A stretch of DNA of 64,000 bases from Acidobacteriota bacterium (GCA_005799825.1 SYFT01000004.1:1-64000), one strand, 5' to 3'. Numbered from the stretch's first letter, positions 40,267 to 49,795 are shown. Numbers and translations are program-made. The notes: generated from the letters alone by a model not told the origin.

Positions 40267-40769
40267 AACAGATGTTCATTCTGGGTGTGGTGATGGTAGC
40301 GATGGCGATTCCAGTATTTGCGAACGCGCAGATGGTGATTGTGGTGCGGCATGCCGAGCGGGCGGACGACGGCGCGTCGCCGGGCACATCGATGACCGCG
40401 AGCCCCGACCCCGAACTGTCCGCGGCGGGAAAGGCACGGGCGCAGAAACTGGCGGCGATGCTGGGTGATGCGGGCATCACGGCCATCTACACCACCGAAT
40501 ACAAGCGCACGAAGGACACGGCGGCGCCTCTTGCGGCAAAGACCGGCGTGATGGCCGAGGTGGTGCTAGCGCGTGACGCGGCAGCACTGATTGCGAAGGT
40601 CAAGTTGCACAAGACAGGTGCGGTTCTTGTAGTCGGCCACTCCAATACCGTGCCCGCAGTCGTTAAAGCTCTTGGCGGCTCCGCAGTAACGATGGCCGAT
40701 GATGAGTACGACAGCATGTATTTTGTGGTGGTCAACGGCACCACCACTCGCATTCGGTTCAAGCCGTGA
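40263..40769 (+). CDS. Secreted histidine phosphatase family protein
   Basis: Signal-like N-terminus; 'MVIVVRHAERADDG', 'AIYTTEYKRTKDTAAPLA', 'VLVVGHSNTVPAVVKAL'. Confidence 0.88.
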   Translation: MKQMFILGVVMVAMAIPVFANAQMVIVVRHAERADDGASPGTSMTASPDPELSAAGKARAQKLAAMLGDAGITAIYTTEYKRTKDTAAPLAAKTGVMAEVVLARDAAALIAKVKLHKTGAVLVVGHSNTVPAVVKALGGSAVTMADDEYDSMYFVVVNGTTTRIRFKP

Positions 40770-42136
40770 CCTGTCGTCGGCGGTGGCGGTCGCGGTGCGC
40801 AGTACTGGTCCTGGCGTGCACCGCTGGTGCGGCGATCGGCGCTGGCCCTGAGGCGCAGCGGGCGGGGGCACCCTCGCCACCGGTTCTGGCCAGGATGTGG
40901 GACGCCGAGCACGTGTCGTCGCTCGTGTCGCCCCTTGTTGACCATGCCGAGGTGAAGTCGCGCATCCAGGCGATTGCCGCGTCGGACAGCCCTGTGATCC
41001 GAGTGCGCGAGGTGGGGCGGTCCCTTGAAGGTCGTGAGGTATGGGACGTCACATTCGGCACGGGTCCCACCACAGTCCTCATGTGGTCGCAGATGCATGG
41101 CGACGAGCCGACGGCGACGTCAGCACTATTCGACATCTACGAGTACATCCGTCTGCACGAAAAGGAACCAGCCGTGCAGCAGGTGCTGTCGGCGCTGACC
41201 GTGCACACGGTGCCGATGCTCAATCCTGACGGCTCGGAGCGATTCCAGCGGCGCAACGTGCAGAGCATCGACATCAACCGCGATGCGCTGTTGCTGCAGA
41301 CTCCGGAGGGGCGCCTGCTTAAGTCGCTGCGGGACGAGTTAAACCCGGCTGTGGGGTTCAACCTCCACAATCAGAGCTGGCGCACCACGGTCGGGAAGCC
41401 GCCGAAGGGCGCGGCCATCTCGCTGCTTTCCGTGGCTTACGACGAAGAGCGCTCGGTAAGCCCTGGTCGTTTGCTGACCAAGCGCCTTGGTGCCGTGGTG
41501 CGCGATGCACTCGAGCCGTTTGCACTGGGCCGCATCGGCAAGTACGACGACAGCTTCGAGGTGCGCGCCTTCGGTGACAACCTGACGCTCTGGGGAACGC
41601 CGGTGTTGCTGGTGGAGACTGGGCCGTGGCCCGAGGTCAACCCCGATCCCATGTTGCTGCGGCTGAACTACACCGCCCTGATTCACGCGCTTCACGCGTT
41701 GGCGGATGGGTCGGTACACAAGGCCGATGCGGCCCGGTACGATTCGCTGCCGGAGAACCAGACCGGGGGGTTCTACACAATTATTCGGAATGTATCGATC
41801 GTCACAGGCACCGGCATCCCGTCGTTTACCGGCGATGTCGGCCTTGTGGCGAATCGGCGCGTACGCATCGAAGACGGCAAGCGAGTGCTTGTCACGCAGC
41901 ATTCGATTGACGACATCGGAGATCTGCGCACGGCCGGTGGCCTGTTCGAGGTGGATGGTGCGGGCAAGGTGCTGGCGCCGCTTCGACCCGGTGCGGAGGT
42001 CGGCACCGAACTGGCCTTGCCCGCAGGTAAGTGGGATTCGACGATCGTCGTAGGCGCGCCAGCCAATGTGATGATGCTGGCGCCGTTGCCGGACGGCCGG
42101 TATCGTGTCGAGCGGGTATTTCGGGGAACAACCTGA
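40766..42136 (+). CDS. M14 family zinc carboxypeptidase
   Basis: 'VLMWSQMHGDEPTATSALFDIYEYI', 'VHTVPMLNPDGSERFQRRNVQSIDINRD', 'GFNLHNQSW'. Confidence 0.88.
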   Translation: MTCRRRWRSRCAVLVLACTAGAAIGAGPEAQRAGAPSPPVLARMWDAEHVSSLVSPLVDHAEVKSRIQAIAASDSPVIRVREVGRSLEGREVWDVTFGTGPTTVLMWSQMHGDEPTATSALFDIYEYIRLHEKEPAVQQVLSALTVHTVPMLNPDGSERFQRRNVQSIDINRDALLLQTPEGRLLKSLRDELNPAVGFNLHNQSWRTTVGKPPKGAAISLLSVAYDEERSVSPGRLLTKRLGAVVRDALEPFALGRIGKYDDSFEVRAFGDNLTLWGTPVLLVETGPWPEVNPDPMLLRLNYTALIHALHALADGSVHKADAARYDSLPENQTGGFYTIIRNVSIVTGTGIPSFTGDVGLVANRRVRIEDGKRVLVTQHSIDDIGDLRTAGGLFEVDGAGKVLAPLRPGAEVGTELALPAGKWDSTIVVGAPANVMMLAPLPDGRYRVERVFRGTT

Positions 42137-42187
42137 AAAGACGTCGGGTGCCTTTCTAGAGGAAAAAGACACCCGACGTCTTTTTTT
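42136..42187. terminator. Strong Rho-independent-type hairpin
   Basis: AAAAGACGTCGGGTG (42136-42150) perfectly complementary to CACCCGACGTCTTTT (42170-42184), followed by T-run; between M14 gene and panE. Confidence 0.85.
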
Positions 42188-42201
42188 CTGTGGAGTCCGG
42201 T

Positions 42202-43128
42202 ATGAAGATCGCGGTTATCGGGGCGGGTGCGGTGGGCGGGTATTACGGTGCGCTGTTGTCCAGGGCGGGCGCGGATGTCAGTTTTGTGGCCAGGGGCGCG
42301 CACCGGGATGCGATTCTCGCCAACGGGCTGCGCATCATCGGCGTCCAGGGCGATTTCACTGTCAAGATCGCCGCCGAAGATGACCCCGCGCGCATCGGCC
42401 CCGTTGACATGGTGATCATCGCGGTCAAGACCTACGACAACGACACGGCGTTCCCATTGGCGAAGGTGCTGATGCGTGAAGGAACGGCCGTCTTGACGCT
42501 CCAGAACGGCGTGGACAGCGCCGACGACCTCGCGCAAGCAGTAGGCAGGGCCGCGGTCCTCGCTGGGTCCACCTATATCGCGACCGCGATTGACGCGCCA
42601 GGTGTCATTCGTCAGACCGGATCCCATCGGCGCATTGTGTTCGGCGAGGTGTTTGATCCACCGTCCGAAGTCACGCCGCGAGTGCGTGCGCTGGCGGACC
42701 TCATGCTGGCGGCCGACATCCATGCTGAGCCCGTTGCGGACGCGCGCGTGCCGCTGTGGGAGAAGTTCATCTACCTCGCGCCATTCGCCGCGTTCACCGG
42801 TGCGGCTCGGCTGCCGATTGGCCCGCTCTGGGCTGACGAGGAATCTCGCGCGGCGTTCATGGACGCCGTGCGTGAGGTGGAGCGCGTGGCGCGCGCGTCG
42901 GGCGTCAACGTGGCGGCCGACAGCGTCGAGAAGGTCGCCGCCTACACGGCCGGCATTCCCGCCAGCACGCGGTCGTCGCTGCTCATTGATCTGTCAATCG
43001 GGAAGCGGATCGAAGTGGAATCACTCCCCGGGTCGGTGATCCGCCGTGGGCGCGCGGTTGGCGTCGAGACACCAATGATGCGGGCCCTGTATGCGGCACT
43101 CAGGCCACACCTGAAAATGGGCCAATGA
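42202..43128 (+). CDS. panE: 2-dehydropantoate 2-reductase
   Basis: 'MKIAVIGAGAVGGYYGALLSRAGADVSFVARGAH', 'VKTYDNDTAF', 'LQNGVDSADDLAQAVGRAAVLAGSTYI', 'EKFIYLAPFAAFTGAARLPIG'. Confidence 0.9.
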   Translation: MKIAVIGAGAVGGYYGALLSRAGADVSFVARGAHRDAILANGLRIIGVQGDFTVKIAAEDDPARIGPVDMVIIAVKTYDNDTAFPLAKVLMREGTAVLTLQNGVDSADDLAQAVGRAAVLAGSTYIATAIDAPGVIRQTGSHRRIVFGEVFDPPSEVTPRVRALADLMLAADIHAEPVADARVPLWEKFIYLAPFAAFTGAARLPIGPLWADEESRAAFMDAVREVERVARASGVNVAADSVEKVAAYTAGIPASTRSSLLIDLSIGKRIEVESLPGSVIRRGRAVGVETPMMRALYAALRPHLKMGQ

Positions 43129-43176
43129 GGCAATGGGCCAATGCAATGAGGCAATTGGGCAATGAGGCAATGGCCC
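43116..43176 (+). repeat. Tandem octamer array (AATGRGSC-type)
   Basis: AATGGGCC AATGAGGC AATGGGCC AATGC AATGAGGC AATTGGGC AATGAGGC AATGGCCC. Confidence 0.92.
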
Positions 43177-43195
43177 ATTTACACTGGGTCACCAG

Positions 43196-44008
43196 ATGAT
43201 CGTCCTGTTCACCTTCCTCGCCGGGATAGGCGCCGGCAGCCTGGGAGCGATGCTGGGGTTGGGCGGGGGTATCTTCCTGGTGCCGGTCTTGAACATCGCG
43301 CTGGATATGCCGTTGCCGCAGGCGATGGCAATCAGCCTCGTGGCGGTCATCGCCACCTCGAACTTCGTGTCCCTGGCCTCAGCCGGACAGAAGTCAGCGA
43401 ACATTCGATTGGCCATGCTGCTGCAACTGGTTTCGGCTATTGGAGCCATTGGCGGCACCTACATGCTGGACTACATGTCGATGCGTACGCGCGAGCAGGT
43501 CTTCGGCGGGACCACGATCGTGGTTGCTGCGGTGATCCTCTCAAGGCTCAACCAGCGCAACGTATTGCACGGGCACGTCGACGATGTAGGATTTTTGGGT
43601 GGCTGGTTTCAGGATCACGATACGGGCGACTTGGTTGCGTATCGCCTTAAACGCGTTCCCGCTGCGGTTGGGGTCGCCGCCGGCGCCGGAGTGATCTCGA
43701 CGCTTGCCGGGATCGGCGGGGGAGTGCTGGTGGTCCCCGCGCTGAATTCGTGGTGCGGCGTCCCCATGCGAGTGGCTGCCGCGACGAGCGCAGTCATTCT
43801 CGGCGTGACCGCAATTCCTGGCGTGATTGACAATTTCGCGGATGGACACCTCACTAGCCCAATGCTGGCTGCCGGCGGTGTGTTGGGTGTGCTCGTGGGT
43901 TCGCGCGCCGGTTTCTGGATCGGCGCCAAGGTTAAAGTGCGTTCACTCAAAATTTTGCTGGCAGTTATCCTTATCGTGGTCGCGTCCCAATACCTCTTCT
44001 TCAAATGA
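43196..44008 (+). CDS. TSUP/TauE-SafE family sulfite exporter-like permease
   Basis: 'LFTFLAGIGAGSLGAMLGLGGGIFLVPVLNIAL', 'STLAGIGGGVLVVPALNSWCGVPMRVAAATSAVILGVTA'. Confidence 0.9.
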   Translation: MIVLFTFLAGIGAGSLGAMLGLGGGIFLVPVLNIALDMPLPQAMAISLVAVIATSNFVSLASAGQKSANIRLAMLLQLVSAIGAIGGTYMLDYMSMRTREQVFGGTTIVVAAVILSRLNQRNVLHGHVDDVGFLGGWFQDHDTGDLVAYRLKRVPAAVGVAAGAGVISTLAGIGGGVLVVPALNSWCGVPMRVAAATSAVILGVTAIPGVIDNFADGHLTSPMLAAGGVLGVLVGSRAGFWIGAKVKVRSLKILLAVILIVVASQYLFFK

Positions 44009-44301
44009 CCAGCCATCTGGAGTTGTCTGCGTTGAAGCGCGGGTTGCGGCTAGCACTGATGGCCACCTCCGCGACGCTCGCGATGGGGCTGGCCCTCTCG
44101 CTGTTCGTGTCCGGCCCGGCAGCGCCAGTCGCTGAGGCGCTGTTGTGGCTCGGACTCGGGATGCTGGTCGCCATCCCGGTCCTCAACGTCATCGACGTCG
44201 TGCTCATCGAGTGCCGTCTCAAGGAATGGCGATTTGCCGCCGCTGGTGTGACCGTGCTCGTACTGCTCGCGTACACCGTCGCGGTGAAGGTGTGGCCCTA
44301 G
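44005..44301 (+). CDS. DUF1634 domain-containing membrane protein
   Basis: Small 3-TM protein directly overlapping a TauE/SafE gene, the usual context of DUF1634; 'GLGMLVAIPVLNVI'. Confidence 0.78.
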   Translation: MTSHLELSALKRGLRLALMATSATLAMGLALSLFVSGPAAPVAEALLWLGLGMLVAIPVLNVIDVVLIECRLKEWRFAAAGVTVLVLLAYTVAVKVWP

Positions 44302-46988
44302 GGAAAGTCGTAGGCCGCGCGGACGGGCTTGAGCGGGCGATCGAACCACAGCGGACGCCGCGTGCCGTCCGGGCCAGGCGCCGGCCGCGTCTTTGCCATC
44401 CACTCCAAGTACAGTGCATGCGACTTCGCGGTATCAACCATCACGTCGCCGTACGAATCATCCGGCGCCGCCTTTTCGAGCCGCACGCGCTGATGCCAGC
44501 AATGCATCCCACTGACGGGATCCGGCTGGACAGGGAACGTCAGGTTCTGGTGCACGCCAATTTCAGTCCACCACACCCGTGCGCTGTCCGCGTCGTCGCT
44601 CTTGAACGGCTGTGTGCCGTGCACCTGGCGCATTTCATACTTGCCGTCGTCGCTGCGCGCAATTCGCACCAGCGCTGAGGCGTTGCGCGCGCCCCCCTGG
44701 TCTTCGTCAAGGCGCCATCGACCGAGATGATGCGACATGGCGACGACCCCGGGACGAATGCCCTCGGTGACCCATGCCCGCGTGATGAAGAAACCGATAC
44801 CGGTATGGACCTTCACCAGATCGCCAATCGCGATACCCAATTTCGCCGCGTCGCCGGAGGCGATCCACAGTGGGTTGCTGTGAGCGATCTCATACAGCCA
44901 CTTTACGGGCGCCCGCGTGTGAATCAACGTCGGCAACCGGAAGTTCGGCAGCAGATCGAACTCGTTCTCCGCCGGGTTGAGGTCGCGCCAGTACACGTGC
45001 CCAGTGACGTACCGCGGAATCGCGTGCTCAGGCCAGCCCCATTCGGCCAGCGTCGGCGAAAAGAACTCGAGTTTACGTGACGGCGTATTAAACCCCGTCA
45101 TCCTTTTGCCATCGATCTCCACGCCACCGGTCTCCACCGGCTGCTCATGCACCTTGCTGTACGCCACGTCGTCTACCTTGAAGACGCCGTACTTGCGCAT
45201 GTACTGGAGCGGAGTCAGTTCTTCCTTCTTCGCCGCTTCGGGAAGGCCTGGCACGGAGTTCTCGAACATCCAGCCGTAGTACTCATCGACCGTGATCTGT
45301 TTTCCAGCGCGATACGGCGACTCAAAGAACTTGCGAATGCCGAGTGAGCCGTCTGGATCGATCTTCCACGAGAGCGCGATCCAGAACTCTGACTCTTCCC
45401 ACACTTGACCGGGGTTGGCCTCATGCGTGGCGCCAACCGGCGTGCCCCGCTTTTCGAGTGCCACTCGCCGCACGGGTTGCCGGAAGCCGAGCCAGCGTCC
45501 GGCATGAGTCTCCTGGCTCATCGTGTCGTGCCGCTCGGTGCCAAGGCCCATTGGCAGCACGTAGTCGGCGAACCACGCCGTCTCGCTCCACATCGGCGTG
45601 AGCGCCACATGGAGGCCGACCTTCGATTCGTCCTCAAGCATCTCCATCCATGAAAAGCCGTCGGGGTTCGTCCACAGCGGGTTGTAGACGCGCGTGAAGT
45701 ACACGTCGAGCTTGCCGCGGCCTTCTTTGAGGAAGTGCGGCAGCAGGAAACTCATCTCGAAGAATGCGAGTGGGAACTCCTTCGGGAACAGCAGCTCGTT
45801 CCAGTAATCGGGCGCCGGCGGCGGATTTGGGTGCTTGGGCACGAACTTGTTCGTGACGTGCAGGTTCACGCCGCCCTTTTCCCCCACCGCACCCATGAGG
45901 ACCACGAGGAAGTAGAGCGCACGGGTAATCTGCCATCCCCACAAGTGCCCAGCAGCCGCAGCGCGCCAACTGTGGGTCGAGAACGCGGTGCCGGCGTCAG
46001 CGATCGCTTCAGCCGCTTCAAGGATCTTGTGCGCGGGTACACCCGACTCACTCTCCGCATACTCCGGCGTGAACTGCGCATATTCTTCTTTCAGCGCGAT
46101 CTCGAACGCATCAAACGTCACCGGAAGGTCTGGCCGGCTCGTCGTCAGATACGTGTCCCAGTTCACCCAGCGCTTGACGAAGTCGCGGTTGTACTTCCCC
46201 GAGTCAATCAAGTACTTCCCGATGGCCAGCAGGATTGCGCCCTCTGTGCCCGGCTTGGTCGGCATCCACACATCGGCTTTTGCCGACGTGTTCGACATGC
46301 GTGGATCCATGACGATGAGCTTGGCGCCTTTGGTTTTGCCTTCGATGATGCGCTGCGCGTGCGGGTTGAAGTAGTGCCCCGACTCGAGATGTGACGACAG
46401 CAGCAAAATGGTCTTTGCGTTCGCGTAGTCGGGAGACGGACGATCCGCGCCCGTCCACAGGAAGTGCGCTAGGCGCGCCGATGACGAGCACACGTTGGTG
46501 TGGCTGTTGTGGCCGTCGAGGCCCCACGCCTGCAGCACGCGGTTCACGTAGCCGTCTTCGCCGGGACGGCCGACGTGATACATCACCTCGCGGCGGCGAT
46601 CTTCGAGAATCGCCTTCCGGATGCGGCCGCCAATGTCTTCGAGCACTTCATCCCAGCTCACGCGCGCCCACTCGCCACTGCCGCGCTTTCCGACGCGCCT
46701 TAGGGGATACAGGATGCGGTCTGGGTCCTCGAGCTGATTCGGTGTGACCACGCCTTTAGCGCACGTGCGCCCGCGACTGCCCGGGTGCAGGGGGTTGCCT
46801 TCGATCTTTCGAACGTCCAGCGTGTCTTTGTCGACATAGGCGATGACGCCACAGCCCGACTCGCAGTTGAAACAGATGCTGGGGATGATCCAGTACTTGC
46901 GCCGATCCTTCTTCGGCCAGCTCGTCGATTCAAAATCGACATAGTTGTCCCAATCGGATACGGGCGGGTGCTTCCTGAACTCAGTCAT
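44298..46988 (-). CDS. Molybdopterin-dependent oxidoreductase catalytic subunit (MopB family, substrate unknown)
   Basis: 896 aa; 'SICFNCESGCGVIAYVDKDTLDVRKIEGNPLHPGSRGRTCAKGVV' 4Fe-4S site; 'NAKTILLLSSHLESGHYFNPHAQRI', C-terminal MoCo domain 'PTLIHTRAPVKWLYEIAHSNPLWIASGDAAKLGIAIGDLVKV'. Confidence 0.9.
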   Translation of the reverse strand: MTEFRKHPPVSDWDNYVDFESTSWPKKDRRKYWIIPSICFNCESGCGVIAYVDKDTLDVRKIEGNPLHPGSRGRTCAKGVVTPNQLEDPDRILYPLRRVGKRGSGEWARVSWDEVLEDIGGRIRKAILEDRRREVMYHVGRPGEDGYVNRVLQAWGLDGHNSHTNVCSSSARLAHFLWTGADRPSPDYANAKTILLLSSHLESGHYFNPHAQRIIEGKTKGAKLIVMDPRMSNTSAKADVWMPTKPGTEGAILLAIGKYLIDSGKYNRDFVKRWVNWDTYLTTSRPDLPVTFDAFEIALKEEYAQFTPEYAESESGVPAHKILEAAEAIADAGTAFSTHSWRAAAAGHLWGWQITRALYFLVVLMGAVGEKGGVNLHVTNKFVPKHPNPPPAPDYWNELLFPKEFPLAFFEMSFLLPHFLKEGRGKLDVYFTRVYNPLWTNPDGFSWMEMLEDESKVGLHVALTPMWSETAWFADYVLPMGLGTERHDTMSQETHAGRWLGFRQPVRRVALEKRGTPVGATHEANPGQVWEESEFWIALSWKIDPDGSLGIRKFFESPYRAGKQITVDEYYGWMFENSVPGLPEAAKKEELTPLQYMRKYGVFKVDDVAYSKVHEQPVETGGVEIDGKRMTGFNTPSRKLEFFSPTLAEWGWPEHAIPRYVTGHVYWRDLNPAENEFDLLPNFRLPTLIHTRAPVKWLYEIAHSNPLWIASGDAAKLGIAIGDLVKVHTGIGFFITRAWVTEGIRPGVVAMSHHLGRWRLDEDQGGARNASALVRIARSDDGKYEMRQVHGTQPFKSDDADSARVWWTEIGVHQNLTFPVQPDPVSGMHCWHQRVRLEKAAPDDSYGDVMVDTAKSHALYLEWMAKTRPAPGPDGTRRPLWFDRPLKPVRAAYDFP

Positions 46989-46989
46989 T

Positions 46990-47021
46990 ACCCCATTGCC
47001 TCATTGGCCTATTGGCCCATT
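46990..47021 (-). repeat. Tandem octamer array, same family as 43116-43176
   Basis: Minus strand reads AATGGGCC AATAGGCC AATGAGGC AATGGGGT. Confidence 0.88.
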
Positions 47022-48543
47022 ACGAAATGGGGACACATTGTCCCGCCTCCACCCAGATGTATTCCCACGCCAGGCTGCCGGCCAGCGTGACGACCGCCAT
47101 CGGAATGAGTATCGTCATTGAAAAGCCCGTGGTGGCGGCCACCGCAAACAGGGCGAGAGGGGCGAGGCCACCAAGGCCCAGTGCGCCCACCCAGAACAAT
47201 CGCGCGTACGCACCATGTCGAATCGCGCGGACGGCCAATTCGTGATGCAGCGTTGGGCTGGGCGCCAGCAGATTCTCGGAGATCAGAATCAGCAGATGAA
47301 GCGAGGTCGCCCCCGCCAGCGTCCAGCCCAGTGTGCGCAACACCCAGGGATCAACGTTGGTGAAGAGGGCGGCGATGAGCAGGGCGGCGGCGCCTTCCAT
47401 CGCTGCCTGCGCGATGAGGTCAATGGTCGCGTGCGGGCCCTGCCACAGATCGCGAGCCAGGCCTTGCGCGAACAGTAGGCCTGTGTAGCCCGTGGCCGCG
47501 AGCGCAATCGGCAGTGTTAGTACCGCTAGCCCCGTGATCAGCGTCGGTGCGTCAAGCAGCCAGGCCAGCACCCAAAGGCCACCGACGGCGCCATGAGCTG
47601 TAAGGATGAATGCACCGCGCGCCATCCAGGAGTTCCAGTTGGGCCGGATGAGGATGTAGTAGAACCGCTCCGGACGTTCCAGGTCCATGACGAGCACCGC
47701 TGCGGTCAGCGTAGAAAAGATTGATGCCACCAGCGGTGCGGCAAGGCCTGACAGCGCGCTGCGGTCACCCATCAGCCAGAGAATCGCGCCCAGGAACAAC
47801 GCTCCGGTCGAGATGCCTTTGGTGAGCAGGTACAGCACGAGGTCTATCCCCCAGGCCTTCTTGTGCGGCACGTCGTAATCCACGCGCGGGTCGCCAGGGG
47901 ACTGGGGATCCGGTTCCTTCGAACCCAGCGGCCGCAGGTGCACCCCGCCCTCCTTAAACATGAAAGGACGCGACGCAATCTCTGGCTGAATAATACTGTC
48001 GTCGGCCGACAGGTAGAAGACCTTCGGGCCCGTGCCCTTCTCAGGTTTGCGGACGGTAAACGCCTCGCGCTGCACAATCTGTGCAACTTCCGTCGTCGGG
48101 TCGTCCATGTCACCGAAGATCCGGCATTCCGTGGGGCACACGCTCACGCAGGCGGGCTCCAGGTGATTCTCCACACGGTTCGCACAAAAATTGCACTTCT
48201 CGGCGGTCCGCGTATTCGGATCGATGAAGAGCTGGTCGTAGGGACACGCGGCCATGCACGCCTTGCATCCGATGCACGAGTCGCCATGCAGATCGACGAT
48301 GCCGTCGTGGCGACGGAAGAGGGCGCTGGTCGGGCAGATCTTCATGCACGGCGCATCTGCGCACTGGTTGCATAACACCGGCAGGAACAGCCGCTGCGCG
48401 TCGGGGAAGCGGCCCTTTTCGACCGTCTTGACCCAGCAGCGGTTCACGCCCACCGGGATGTCGTGCTCGGCCTTGCAGGCGATCGTGCAGGCGTGACAGC
48501 CGATGCACTTCTTCAAATCGATAACGAAGCCGTAATTAGGCAC
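47020..48543 (-). CDS. Fused 4Fe-4S ferredoxin electron-transfer subunit + NrfD-type membrane subunit
   Basis: N-terminal 'CIGCHACTIACKAEHDIPVGVNRCW', 'CNQCADAPCMKICPTSAL', 'CIGCKACMAACPYDQ', 'CNFCANRVENHLEPACVSVCP'; C-terminal half has multiple NrfD-like TM segments. Confidence 0.9.
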   Translation of the reverse strand: MPNYGFVIDLKKCIGCHACTIACKAEHDIPVGVNRCWVKTVEKGRFPDAQRLFLPVLCNQCADAPCMKICPTSALFRRHDGIVDLHGDSCIGCKACMAACPYDQLFIDPNTRTAEKCNFCANRVENHLEPACVSVCPTECRIFGDMDDPTTEVAQIVQREAFTVRKPEKGTGPKVFYLSADDSIIQPEIASRPFMFKEGGVHLRPLGSKEPDPQSPGDPRVDYDVPHKKAWGIDLVLYLLTKGISTGALFLGAILWLMGDRSALSGLAAPLVASIFSTLTAAVLVMDLERPERFYYILIRPNWNSWMARGAFILTAHGAVGGLWVLAWLLDAPTLITGLAVLTLPIALAATGYTGLLFAQGLARDLWQGPHATIDLIAQAAMEGAAALLIAALFTNVDPWVLRTLGWTLAGATSLHLLILISENLLAPSPTLHHELAVRAIRHGAYARLFWVGALGLGGLAPLALFAVAATTGFSMTILIPMAVVTLAGSLAWEYIWVEAGQCVPIS

Positions 48544-48552
48544 GCCCAGCGA

Positions 48553-49212
48553 CTATAACCTGCCTCCGCCGCGGCGCGGCAGGGTCTCGAGGATGTGTGG
48601 CTGTTTCAGGTAGTCAGACGAGACCAGCCACATGCTCGAACTTTCCCAGGGGTTGTCCAGGTAGGGACGGTCGGCCCGAAGCCGCGCGAACGACGCAGCG
48701 TCTGTCGGAAAGACCGGCACACTAAAGCGCGTCTTCAGGTCGTCTGCCCACTGCGCCATCAACGGAGGCGGCACCAGCACCAGCACTCGCGCGTCAGCCT
48801 CGCGCCGCAGCGTTTCGGCCACGATGAGCGCGGCCTGCACGGTGTTTCCCAGGCCTACGCCATCCGCGATGAGCACTCGCCGTGCGCCCGCGAGCACAGC
48901 CAGCGCGGGCTCAAGTTGATACGCGAAGACCGTCGTGTGCGCGTTCACCATGGATGTGGGCGTGGACGCGGCACACGCGCGGGCCGAACACGCCGCAAGC
49001 CAGGCGAGCGCACGTTGGCGTGAGACGCCGCGAGTGCGCCCCGGCTGGTCGGTGATCCACGGCTCGACGGGCAGCAGGAAGGTCCGCTGGCGCGTGGCGC
49101 GCCCATCGTCCACCACCACGCGCGTCAGGCCGGCGCCCGAGTGGGTGGCCTGCACACGCCAGCGCCGTTGCCGGATCCAGATCAGGTCGCCTTGTACAGG
49201 CAGGTCTCGCAC
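48553..49212 (-). pseudogene. Truncated SNF2/DEAD-like helicase N-terminal fragment
   Basis: 'RRVLIADGVGLGNTVQAALIVAETLRREADARVLVLVPPPLMAQWADDLKTRF' (usual DEVGLGKT) and ends at 'VSSDYLKQPHILETLPRRGGGRL*' before any DEAH motif. Confidence 0.78.
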
Positions 49213-49322
49213 CTGCTGTCACTCCCCGAGGCGCTCGACATTGCAGAATCTGCCACTTTGGTCCGTTGGCACGGGTTAGGTGGCGCCTGCACGCCTCTAC
49301 TGAAGCAAGGCCAGGGCCAGGT

Positions 49323-49667
49323 TCAGCGCGAGGGGTGCGTGGCCACCACAGTGGTGATGATGCCGCCGCGCGCGGTGAACGCGCCGGTCACGGTCATACG
49401 CCTGGGCTGGCACGCCTGCACGAGGTCATCCAGGATCTTGTTCGTGGCCGCCTCGTAAAAGATGCCCTGATTGCGATAGTCGAGCAGGTAGTACTTCAGG
49501 GCCTTCAGTTCCAGGCAGGCCTGGTCGGGAATGTACTGGATGCGGATCTCGCCAAAATCGGGCAGGCCCGTCTTTGGGCACATGGAGGTGAACTCCGGGC
49601 ACCGGATGTCGATGTCGTAGTCGCGGTCAGGGCGGGGGTTCGGGAATGTGTCGAGCGGAGCGGCCAT
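49323..49667 (-). CDS. queF: NADPH-dependent 7-cyano-7-deazaguanine reductase QueF
   Basis: '[63 protein letters not shown]'. Confidence 0.95.
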   Translation of the reverse strand: MAAPLDTFPNPRPDRDYDIDIRCPEFTSMCPKTGLPDFGEIRIQYIPDQACLELKALKYYLLDYRNQGIFYEAATNKILDDLVQACQPRRMTVTGAFTARGGIITTVVATHPSR

Positions 49668-49795
49668 GCTGATATTGTAAACGGCAGGACGTGGGACTGA
49701 AGTTTGACAGTAACCGGGGGGGCGAGGATACGATACCGGGCGCCACACGTGAGTACGCGACCAAATTGACGGCCGATTCAGGAATGGAGACACCG

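Noticed and set aside
43116-43176. CRISPR array interpretation of the tandem octamers
   Set aside because: Units are directly adjacent 8-mers without spacers, and no cas gene is present.
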